From assembly GCA_943323705.2 (NCBI GenBank), contig CALPIT020000111.1, positions 1 through 8,118 on the forward strand: 8,118 bases of DNA. The letters are read 5' to 3'. The DNA is from Streptomyces griseus (GTDB lineage: Bacteria > Bacteroidota > Bacteroidia > Chitinophagales > Chitinophagaceae). Both the position numbers and the translations under genes were made by a program. Under the pieces are notes generated by a model that did not search any database, was not told the origin of the DNA, and was given only the letters and a program-made list of their open reading frames with translations. Positions 1 through 5,520 of the stretch are shown one piece after another; position 1 is the stretch's first letter, and each line of letters opens with the position of its first letter.

Positions 1-179
1 ATCGAGTTCTGACTTTTTTCTTCACTCTCACTCTGTTTCTCGCACTGATTATATTAAATCGTTTTATCCTACAAGATTGACGTCGAGAGCAATCGTGGAG
101 CTCTATTCTGTAAAAAAAACAAAACATTTTTCTTTATTTACATTAATGTCTTAATTTAGCGGCTCTAAAAAAATAAACA

Positions 180-749
180 ATGAAAAAGATTTTTGGATTG
201 CTATTTATCCTTTCTGTTATTATCTTCAGCTGTAAAAAAGATACTCCAGCTCCTGCTGCCCCAGTTATAACCTACAGTGCATGGTCATCTTGTACTAATG
301 GCGTTCAAACAAGAACTTACACGGTAAGTGGTGGTACTGCAACAGCTCCTGCTGACAGTTTGACAAGAGCTTGTGATTACTCTTCAATCAGTACTGGTTC
401 TTGGAAAGTAACAGCTGATAGTGTTTATGTAGCTCAAGTAAATCAAACTTTTGATATTCTAAATGATACAGCATTTTACCAAGTTTGTGAAATAGATGAC
501 GTTTATACATTTAATGCAAATAATACTTACAATTTAGCTGATGCTGGAACGGTTTGTTCTCCTGATGGATCAACTTCAGGAACTTGGGCAATTTCTGCTA
601 ATAAGTTTATTTGGGATGGCGATACTCAAAATCCTTTCCCAATAGTATTTTTTAGCTCTTCTAAAATGATTCTAAATTACTCTTCTACTCTTACACAAGG
701 TGGAGTGACTTACAACTATACATTAAAAACGACTTACACTAAATTGTAA
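180..749 (+). CDS. Lipoprotein with TSR-like motif and lipocalin-like domain
   Basis: This 189-residue protein has a lipoprotein signal peptide (hydrophobic residues 4-16) ending in a lipobox IFSC with Cys18, followed by KKD and a Pro/Ala linker. In Bacteroidota, charged residues just after the Cys often go with export to the cell surface, so a surface location is likely but inferred. Residues 32-66 read YSAWSSC..GVQTR and resemble the WSxWSxC..G.QTR core of thrombospondin type 1 repeats, with Cys38 and Cys65 as a possible disulphide. Residues 74-189 resemble the lipocalin-like beta-barrel domains of Bacteroidota lipoproteins: GSWKV start, C103xxDDxYTFNANNTY, Cys126, then SGTWAI. The ATG start gives a normal-length signal. 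The ligand is unknown. The gene stands alone: it is followed by a strong terminator, and only a weak promoter match (TAATTTAG at 152-159) lies upstream. Family placement is from motif recall. Confidence 0.8.
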   Translation: MKKIFGLLFILSVIIFSCKKDTPAPAAPVITYSAWSSCTNGVQTRTYTVSGGTATAPADSLTRACDYSSISTGSWKVTADSVYVAQVNQTFDILNDTAFYQVCEIDDVYTFNANNTYNLADAGTVCSPDGSTSGTWAISANKFIWDGDTQNPFPIVFFSSSKMILNYSSTLTQGGVTYNYTLKTTYTKL

Positions 750-768
750 TTCCTCTTTATATATTTCT

Positions 769-798
769 AAAAATGCCGACCTAAGTGTCGGCATTTTT
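769..798 (+). terminator. Intrinsic terminator after the lipoprotein gene
   Basis: A perfect 10-bp inverted repeat, AAATGCCGAC (771-780) and GTCGGCATTT (787-796), encloses a 6-nt loop. A-rich sequence precedes it and a T run follows, so the stem can extend by two A-T pairs. It lies 20 bp after the stop codon and separates this gene from era. The flanking A and T runs could let it work in both directions, but no minus-strand gene ends here. Confidence 0.9.
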
Positions 799-832
799 AT
801 TTGATATAATCCTGTATTTGGTAAAATGAATG

Positions 833-862
833 CTGAAAACCATTAAATTTAAGATAGCTTTG
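833..862 (+). promoter_or_regulatory. Bacteroidota-type promoter for era
   Basis: TAGCTTTG at 855-862 is a perfect match to the Bacteroidota -7 box TAnnTTTG. CTG at 833-835, 19 bp upstream, fits the -33 TTG box with one mismatch. Transcription would start only a few bases before the era ATG at 873, giving a very short leader. Confidence 0.6.
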
Positions 863-872
863 CACATTAAAG

Positions 873-1742
873 ATGAAAGCAGGATTTGTAAATATATTTG
901 GAAAACCCAATGCAGGTAAAAGCACATTGCTTAATGCCATCATGGGAGAGAAGATGGCAATTGTATCTCATAAGGTACAAACTACACGCCACAGAATAAA
1001 GGCAATACTAAATGAAAAGGATTATCAAATTATCTTTTCAGATACTCCTGGCATCATTGAACCTAAATACAAACTGCACGAAAAAATGATGCAGGCTGTA
1101 AAAGGAAGTCTGGAAGATGCCGACCTGGCTTTGTTAATGGTAGATTCAAAAGAAAATCCCGAAGAATCAGATACTATTTTTCAAGCCTTGCATTTGAAAG
1201 TTCCGGCTATCATTGTATTGAATAAGGCTGATGCTGAGAAAAAAGAAAAATCAATAACCGAACTCAAAGCATTTTTCTCTCAGAAATCTTATTGTAAGGA
1301 AATTGTTGTTTTATCTGCACTTCACAAAACAGGTATCAAAGAACTCATCACATCAATATTATCTTATTTACCAGAAGGTCAGCCTTTTTTTGAAGGAGAT
1401 GATTTGAGTGATTTGCCGACTAAGTTTTTTGTAAGTGAGTTGATCAGAGAAAAAATATTCGAATTGTTTCAAGAGGAATTGCCATATCATAGCGCAGTGT
1501 TAATCAGAGAGTTCAAGGAAAAAACAACACTCATTAAAATTACTGCTGATATTATCGTACAGCGTGAAACCCAAAAAGGCATCATCATCGGTGAAGGCGG
1601 CAGCATGATAAAAAAACTAGGCACATTGGCTAGGAAAGATATCGAAGCGTTTTTAGGAGCTAAAGTATTTCTTGAACTATTTGTGAAAGTAAGAGCGAAA
1701 TGGAGGGATAATGAGAATTTTTTGAAGGAATATGGATATTAA
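873..1742 (+). CDS. era: GTPase Era, 30S ribosome assembly factor
   Basis: Era is a GTPase that binds 16S rRNA near its 3' end and helps mature the 30S subunit in the cytoplasm. All family signatures are visible: G1 GKPNAGKS (10-17), switch region VQTTRHR (35-41), G3 DTPG (57-60), G4 NKAD (117-120) and G5 SAL (148-150). The C-terminal KH domain carries the RNA-binding GxxG loop as GEGG (240-243) inside QKGIIIGEGGSMIKKLG, and the protein ends in the usual VKVRAKWRDNE..L region. At 289 residues it is near the normal family length (about 300). The ATG start gives the expected N-terminus directly before G1. A perfect -7 box lies just upstream. der follows 208 bp downstream on the same strand, so two ribosome-assembly GTPases sit side by side. 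Identification is firm. Confidence 0.97.
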   Translation: MKAGFVNIFGKPNAGKSTLLNAIMGEKMAIVSHKVQTTRHRIKAILNEKDYQIIFSDTPGIIEPKYKLHEKMMQAVKGSLEDADLALLMVDSKENPEESDTIFQALHLKVPAIIVLNKADAEKKEKSITELKAFFSQKSYCKEIVVLSALHKTGIKELITSILSYLPEGQPFFEGDDLSDLPTKFFVSELIREKIFELFQEELPYHSAVLIREFKEKTTLIKITADIIVQRETQKGIIIGEGGSMIKKLGTLARKDIEAFLGAKVFLELFVKVRAKWRDNENFLKEYGY

Positions 1743-1893
1743 GCCCCCTCAATCCCCCAAAGGGGGAAGTGGTTTATGGTTTGTTGTTTGGCGTTGTTTG
1801 TTTGGAGTTTGTTTTTTTGTTTGGAGATTATCCAGAATCAAACATCAAGTATCAAGTATCAAGAATCAAGTATCAAGTATCAAGCATCCATTA
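1743..1893. repeat. Non-coding era-der spacer with palindrome and 7-bp repeats
   Basis: The spacer after era begins with a C/G-rich palindrome: TCCCCC (1753-1758), loop AAA, GGGGGA (1762-1767). A G/T-rich stretch follows (about 1770-1828, with repeated GTTTG and TTTGG words). Then comes a run of 7-bp units of the form ATCAAGN: one degenerate unit ATCAAAC (1837-1843) and six clean units (1844-1885). I recall the C5-AAA-G5 text as a common interspersed element in Bacteroidota genomes, often close to gene ends; this is recollection, not a search result. A 68-codon reading frame crosses it (1732-1938) but begins inside the era 3' end and merely translates the repeats, so I do not call it a gene. 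Confidence 0.7.
1837..1885. repeat. Heptamer tandem repeat (ATCAAGN x7)
   Basis: Seven contiguous 7-bp units start at 1837, 1844, 1851, 1858, 1865, 1872 and 1879. The last base varies: four units end in T, one in A and one in C, and the first unit reads ATCAAAC. Such short arrays can change copy number by slippage. It sits 65 bp before the der start and upstream of a candidate -7 box, so copy number would alter only upstream spacing. Confidence 0.85.
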
Positions 1894-1921
1894 TCTATCA
1901 TCAAACCTTTTGAACCTTTTA

Positions 1922-1929
1922 TAATTTTG
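1922..1929 (+). promoter_or_regulatory. Candidate -7 box for der
   Basis: TAATTTTG matches the Bacteroidota TAnnTTTG consensus and would put the transcript start about 15 bp before the der ATG. No TTG is seen at the expected -33 distance (the nearest upstream TTG, 1910-1912, is too close). The site is therefore only suggestive, and der could also be read through from era. Confidence 0.35.
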
Positions 1930-1950
1930 ACTTTTTAATTTTTAATTACA

Positions 1951-3261
1951 ATGAGTTTTACAGTTGCCATTACGGGAAGGCCTAACGTTGGAAAGAGTAC
2001 ATTTTTTAATCGCATGCTCGAACAGCGAAAAGCTATTGTAGATGATTTGAGTGGGGTTACCAGAGATCGTCAGTATGGCGTTGCAGATTGGGCCGGAAAA
2101 AATTTCAATATCATTGATACAGGCGGATTCGTAGCGGATAGTGCAGATATTTTTGAAATAGAAATTGCCAAACAAGTAAATATCGCGATTAGTGAAGCCG
2201 ATGCCATTATTTTTATGGTAGATGCTGCTTCTGGTATTACCAATCTTGATGAGTCGATGGCAGATTTACTCAGAAGAAGCCACAAACCTGTTTATTTGGC
2301 CGTAAATAAAGTTGACAATCACGAAAGATTATTGGAAGCCAGTGAATTTTACAGTCTGGGTTTTGAAAACATTTTCTTTCTTTCTTCTATCAGCGGAAGC
2401 GGAACAGGAGAGTTATTAGATGCTGTAATTTCAACTATGGATCCTGATGCTGATGCTATTGTAGCAGATGAGGGGATTCCAAAATTTGCCATCATCGGCC
2501 AGCCCAATGTAGGTAAGTCTTCTTTACTCAATTCATTGATAGGACAGGAACGAACCATCGTAAGCGATATCGCCGGCACGACAAGAGACACCATTCATAC
2601 ACACTACAATTTATACAATAAAGAATTCATTCTTATTGACACAGCAGGTTTAAGAAAAAGAGCCAAGGTGCATGAAGACCTTGAATTTTATTCGGTTATC
2701 AGAGCTATAAAAGCTATGGATGAAGCGGATATTTGCTTGTTGTTGTTAGATGCAGGCAAAGGAATAGGAGCTCAGGATTTGGCTATATATTCTCTTGCCG
2801 TAAAAAAAGGTAAAGGCATTGTGGTATTGGTTAACAAATGGGATTTGATAGAAAAAGAAACCAATACGGCCAGAGATTACGAAAAAGAATTAAGACAACG
2901 CTTAGCGCCATTTAATGATGTGCCAATCATTTTCATATCGGTTTTAGAGAAGCAAAGAATTTTCAAATCAATTGAAGCGGCTCTTGAAGTGTATGAAAAC
3001 AAACAGAAGAAAGTGGCTACTTCAAAATTGAACGAAGTGATGTTAAAAGCTGTTGAGCAATATCACCCGCCTGTTGTAAGAGGTAATGCTATTAAGATTA
3101 AATATGTAACGCAATTGCCTACACATACACCAAGCTTTGCATTTTTCTGCAATTATCCAGATGATGTAAAAACGCCTTACAAAAATTATCTAGAGAATAA
3201 ACTGAGAGAAAACTTTGATTTCAAAGGTGTGCCGGTAAGGTTGTTTTTCAGAAAAAAATAA
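1951..3261 (+). CDS. der: GTPase Der (EngA), 50S ribosome assembly factor
   Basis: Der is a cytoplasmic GTPase with two G domains in tandem that assists assembly of the 50S subunit. Domain 1 shows GRPNVGKS (9-16), VTRDR with the switch Thr37, DTGG (56-59) and NKVD (119-122). Domain 2 shows GQPNVGKS (183-190), AGTTRD (209-213), DTAG (230-233) and NKWD (295-298). A C-terminal KH-like domain (about 355-436) ends the protein. Length 436 is normal. The second G5 motif reads ISVLEKQRIF (329-338), where many other bacteria have SAL; I recall the SVL form from Bacteroidota homologues. The ATG start sits directly before the first beta strand and G1. No Shine-Dalgarno site is seen (AT-rich leader). It converges with the minus-strand gene at 3267, with 5 bp between stops and no terminator. 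Identification is firm. Confidence 0.97.
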   Translation: MSFTVAITGRPNVGKSTFFNRMLEQRKAIVDDLSGVTRDRQYGVADWAGKNFNIIDTGGFVADSADIFEIEIAKQVNIAISEADAIIFMVDAASGITNLDESMADLLRRSHKPVYLAVNKVDNHERLLEASEFYSLGFENIFFLSSISGSGTGELLDAVISTMDPDADAIVADEGIPKFAIIGQPNVGKSSLLNSLIGQERTIVSDIAGTTRDTIHTHYNLYNKEFILIDTAGLRKRAKVHEDLEFYSVIRAIKAMDEADICLLLLDAGKGIGAQDLAIYSLAVKKGKGIVVLVNKWDLIEKETNTARDYEKELRQRLAPFNDVPIIFISVLEKQRIFKSIEAALEVYENKQKKVATSKLNEVMLKAVEQYHPPVVRGNAIKIKYVTQLPTHTPSFAFFCNYPDDVKTPYKNYLENKLRENFDFKGVPVRLFFRKK

Positions 3262-3266
3262 TTGAA

Positions 3267-3614
3267 TCAGCCCATTTTTTTCATGACAAGATAACTGATG
3301 ATGAGTAAGATTAAAATCAGTATCACTGCAAAGTATACCCAATGCTGATTGGAAAAAATCTGATTTCTTTTTTTTCTTTTTTTGGCTTTGATTTCTTTTC
3401 TTAAGCTGATGTTGAGTTGGTCAATGACTTCAGGAATTTTGTTGTTGTCAACCTGCTCTAACCCTTCCATAGCTTCTGCCATAAATGGGTCTGATTCCAT
3501 ATCACTTTCTAGTTGGTGGCTTTCTGAATGGCTTAATTGGTCATTAAGATACTGTAACAGTTTTTCCTGTTCAACAGTTCCCTGAATTGGTATTTTTGAT
3601 TTGTTATGCTCCAT
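3267..3614 (-). CDS. Putative anti-sigma factor, single membrane helix
   Basis: This 115-residue protein begins with a soluble region (1-75) containing LLQYLNDQLSHSESHQLE followed by DPFMAEAMEGLE. That pattern resembles the short N-terminal segment of Bacteroidota anti-sigma-like proteins, in which a 'YL.G.Ls..E...fE..l..DpF..dAl.Gl' motif recurs. A Lys/Arg-rich patch (75-84) is followed by one hydrophobic helix (about 92-110), which by the positive-inside rule keeps the N-terminus in the cytoplasm where it could hold a sigma factor. The ATG lies inside the 3' end of the ECF sigma gene (11-bp overlap), so translation is probably coupled. No zinc-binding HxxxCxxC motif and no periplasmic domain are seen, so any signal sensing is unclear. 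The anti-sigma role is inferred from position and topology. Confidence 0.7.
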   Translation of the reverse strand: MEHNKSKIPIQGTVEQEKLLQYLNDQLSHSESHQLESDMESDPFMAEAMEGLEQVDNNKIPEVIDQLNISLRKEIKAKKRKKRNQIFSNQHWVYFAVILILILLIISYLVMKKMG

Positions 3615-4176
3615 GCTTCAAATGCTTTTCTAACATGATTTTCAAATTTCTTTTTCCGTTTTGAATATGACTTTTAACCTGCATCAATGTGTAACCTGTA
3701 GCAGTTGTTATTTCAAGGTAGCTTTTCTTTTGTAAGTAGAATAAAGTTATACATTGCTTTTGTTCTTCATTGAGTGTAGTGATGTATTTTTCTAACAGAT
3801 TAAGGGTTTGTTCTTTCTGAAGTAATAGCTGCATGTTCAAATCGTTTGCATCAGCAGCCAGTAAGTTATCATTGATTTCGTAATGTGATTTTTTTCTTCC
3901 TCTGAGCTCAATCAAACAGTGGTTTTTGCACACCATATACAACCAACTTTTAAAATAAGTGACTTTGTATTTAGTAAGCTCATGAATGACTTTAATATAA
4001 ACTTGTTGCACCGCATCTTTGGCGTCATTTTCGTTTTTAAGATATTTCATGCAAAGTCCAAAGAGGAGTAAGGTATATCTGCTTAATAAAATGCCTAGCC
4101 ATTCATTGTTCTTATCCCTATAGAAATGTTCCAGTAGTTCCTGGTCTGATTTATCAAGATGTTTTTCAGTTGCCAA
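3604..4176 (-). CDS. ECF-type RNA polymerase sigma factor
   Basis: This is a 190-residue sigma-70 family protein of the ECF class, which redirects RNA polymerase to its own promoters. Region 2 spans about 28-96: LLSRYTLLLFGLCMKYLKN, DAKDAVQQVYIKV (51-63, core-binding and -10 melting helices) and FKSWLYMVCKNHCLIELRGRKK. A linker rich in Asn/Asp/Leu/Gln (100-125) precedes region 4 (about 132-182): LNEEQKQCITLFYLQKKSYLEI, then the helix-turn-helix TGYTLMQVKSHIQNGKRNL. The start codon is TTG (4174-4176). No in-frame ATG occurs upstream before the stop at 4258-4260, and the next internal Met lies at residue 43 within region 2. The small membrane protein gene overlapping its 3' end is the likely anti-sigma. 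The target regulon cannot be seen here. Confidence 0.93.
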   Translation of the reverse strand: MATEKHLDKSDQELLEHFYRDKNNEWLGILLSRYTLLLFGLCMKYLKNENDAKDAVQQVYIKVIHELTKYKVTYFKSWLYMVCKNHCLIELRGRKKSHYEINDNLLAADANDLNMQLLLQKEQTLNLLEKYITTLNEEQKQCITLFYLQKKSYLEITTATGYTLMQVKSHIQNGKRNLKIMLEKHLKHGA

Positions 4177-4242
4177 TGATAAAAAATTTGCAGTGAGATG
4201 AATCCGTTGCTGATTTCCATAAAGGAGCAGCCGGCTTTTTGA

Positions 4243-4271
4243 AAAAACTATACAGTCTTAATGTTATTCAA
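4243..4271 (-). promoter_or_regulatory. Candidate promoter for the sigma factor gene
   Basis: On the minus strand, TTG (4269-4271), an 18-bp spacer and TAGTTTTT (4243-4250) fit the Bacteroidota promoter with one mismatch in the -7 box. The site overlaps the last codons of the upstream TSUP gene and would leave a leader of about 60 nt. The spacing matches the candidate at 6121-6149. It is weak because the region is AT-rich. Confidence 0.35.
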
Positions 4272-4709
4272 CATTCCAGCATGATTATTCTTGTCTTTAT
4301 CTGCATCTTTTTTGTCAAGAAAAAGCATTTTGATAGCAATTGCAATCATCAATATGGCAAAGAATTTTTTCACAAAAACCTGAGGAATATTCATGGCGAA
4401 TTTACTTCCTAAAAAACTGCCAATAACAAAGCCTGCTGCCAAAATAAAAACAATATTGAAATCGACATGCCCTTTTTTGTAATAATTGACAACACCTAAT
4501 ACACCAACAGGAAACATGATTAATGCCAAGGAAGTGCCTTGAGCATTGAGCTGAGAAAAACCCAGAAAATAAATCAAAGCGGGAACGATAATAATGCCGC
4601 CACCAATACCAACCATTCCTCCAAGTATTCCTGAAAACAAGCCAATGGCCAATAATATCAGCACTGTTGCAGTAGTCAATTCCATTTTATTTTTATTTTG
4701 AACAGACAT
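4248..4709 (-). CDS. Half-size TSUP (TauE/SafE-like) membrane transporter
   Basis: TSUP proteins are membrane transporters linked to export or uptake of sulfite, sulfonates and other small anions. Usual members have about 250 residues, built from two repeats. Here there are only 153 residues, matching a single repeat: about four hydrophobic segments (roughly 12-30, 36-50, 58-76, 84-101), plus 112-130. The signature glycine stretch GGMVGIGGGIIIVP (30-43) is present, followed by QGTSLALIMFPVGVLGVVNYY (57-77) and GSFLGSK (97-103). A charged tail (131-153) ends the protein. Both ends are clean: the ATG lies 5 bp after the crcB stop, and no second TSUP repeat or frameshifted remnant follows the stop. 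It is therefore a genuine short form that probably works as a dimer, not a truncation. Met9 (4685) is an alternative start. The substrate is unknown. Confidence 0.85.
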   Translation of the reverse strand: MSVQNKNKMELTTATVLILLAIGLFSGILGGMVGIGGGIIIVPALIYFLGFSQLNAQGTSLALIMFPVGVLGVVNYYKKGHVDFNIVFILAAGFVIGSFLGSKFAMNIPQVFVKKFFAILMIAIAIKMLFLDKKDADKDKNNHAGMLNNIKTV

Positions 4710-4714
4710 GGTAA

Positions 4715-5080
4715 TTATCCTGTTATTTTATAACCAATGAAACATGCCAAAATCCCAAGTAAAACACTGGAACTGATGTATATCAAAGACAGCGCATATT
4801 TTCCTTGTTGAAAGAGATGCAAATTCTCAAGGCTGAATGCCGAAAAAGTAGTGAATCCACCGCAAATTCCTGTAGCTAAAAAAACTTTCCAGGTATTGCT
4901 GAATTCGGCGTCTTTCATGCTTAAGCTGATGACGATTCCGATAACCAAACTGCCAATTACATTGATCAAAAGTGTGGTCCAGAATAAATGTCCAGGCTTT
5001 ATGGTTTGAAATAAAAGATATCTCAAAGCAGAACCTATAAACCCACCTGCGCCAGCTAATAATAAATTTTTAATCATCAT
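4715..5080 (-). CDS. crcB: Fluoride ion channel CrcB/Fluc
   Basis: CrcB/Fluc is a small inner-membrane channel that lets fluoride leave the cell; it works as a dual-topology dimer. The 121 residues contain four hydrophobic helices and the family motifs: AGGFIGSALRY (11-21), the pore Asn in LLINVIGS (Asn40), and GICGGFTTFSAF (71-82), which carries the pore Phe residues (Phe79, Phe82) and the central sodium-site region. Length is normal. The start ATG overlaps the stop of the upstream lipoprotein gene (ATGA, 4 bp), which implies coupled translation; a second ATG directly follows. The half-size TSUP gene follows after 5 bp. I saw no fluoride riboswitch upstream, so control is probably through the operon promoters. 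Identification is firm. Confidence 0.95.
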   Translation of the reverse strand: MMIKNLLLAGAGGFIGSALRYLLFQTIKPGHLFWTTLLINVIGSLVIGIVISLSMKDAEFSNTWKVFLATGICGGFTTFSAFSLENLHLFQQGKYALSLIYISSSVLLGILACFIGYKITG

Positions 5081-5517
5081 GGATTCATTGGAAGATTTCC
5101 CGAATACGTGTACTTAAAATCAACGCTCCATTCGTTGTTTATTTTTACCACTTTGATGTCCATCGGTTTATTCATATAATCATTAGAATAATTGATAATC
5201 GTAGTGGAATCGTTAAGATCTGTGAATTTATTGATGATGTAATCAGCCGCTTTATAATGCTTCTTTTTTTCATCAGTCATTCTGTTGTAATATTCTTTGT
5301 ATGCTGTAAACAATTGAATGTTTTGGGTATCCGCAACTAGTAGGGAAGAGGCGGTTCCGAAATCACCTTCAAGACTGGCTTTAATGAAAGTGCGACCTGT
5401 TTCAAGTGCGTTGGTTGGTCTTTGTTTTTTTTCAGACTGGCATTGAGAAAAAGCAAATAAGACAGTGAGCAATAAAAGGTATTTTATTTTTTTGATCATG
5501 CGTATAGAATTAATCAT
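5077..5517 (-). CDS. DUF4878-like (NTF2-fold) lipoprotein
   Basis: This lipoprotein of 146 residues has a signal peptide ending in the lipobox AFSQC (Cys26), then a lysine-rich stretch. The mature part resembles the DUF4878 group of NTF2-like lipoproteins: an ALETGRTFIKASLEGDFGTASSLL helix segment (38-60), a Tyr/Lys-rich middle, and a closing beta strand INNEWSVDFKY (126-136). The molecular function of this group is not known. A second in-frame ATG at 5497-5499 (Met7) would give a more typical 20-residue signal peptide and may be the true start. The first ATG lies 3 bp after the stop of the upstream lipoprotein. Its own stop overlaps the crcB start. Sharing the fold and position with its upstream neighbour, it may be an old tandem duplicate. 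The family call is from pattern recall. Confidence 0.8.
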   Translation of the reverse strand: MINSIRMIKKIKYLLLLTVLFAFSQCQSEKKQRPTNALETGRTFIKASLEGDFGTASSLLVADTQNIQLFTAYKEYYNRMTDEKKKHYKAADYIINKFTDLNDSTTIINYSNDYMNKPMDIKVVKINNEWSVDFKYTYSGNLPMNP

Positions 5518-5520
5518 GTT

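Noticed and set aside
140..149. ACATTAATGT palindrome upstream of the first lipoprotein gene
   Set aside because: A 10-bp AT-rich palindrome is expected by chance in this composition, and it has no neighbouring supporting element.
1753..1767. C5-AAA-G5 palindrome as the era terminator
   Set aside because: The stem is only 6 bp with a 3-nt loop, and no T run follows it. It looks more like an interspersed repeat fragment.
1837..1885. CRISPR-like array
   Set aside because: The 7-bp units are directly adjacent without spacers, far too short for CRISPR repeats, and no cas genes are present.
1732..1938. A 68-codon plus-strand frame between era and der
   Set aside because: It starts within the era 3' end and its product only translates the palindrome and the 7-bp repeats (PPQSPKGG, then repeated S-I-K words). 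It has no domain-like sequence.
1942..2594. Three short minus-strand frames inside der
   Set aside because: They lie antisense to strongly conserved der motifs and have no recognisable protein features.
4204..4240. Hairpin-like sequence followed by T5 on the plus strand
   Set aside because: The stem is short, needs a bulge and a wobble pair, and has a 14-nt loop. No plus-strand gene ends there, and on the minus strand no T run follows, so it does not serve the TSUP gene.
5081..5520. Fluoride riboswitch upstream of crcB
   Set aside because: crcB starts inside the preceding coding gene, and I saw no sequence resembling the conserved riboswitch core there or before the operon promoters.
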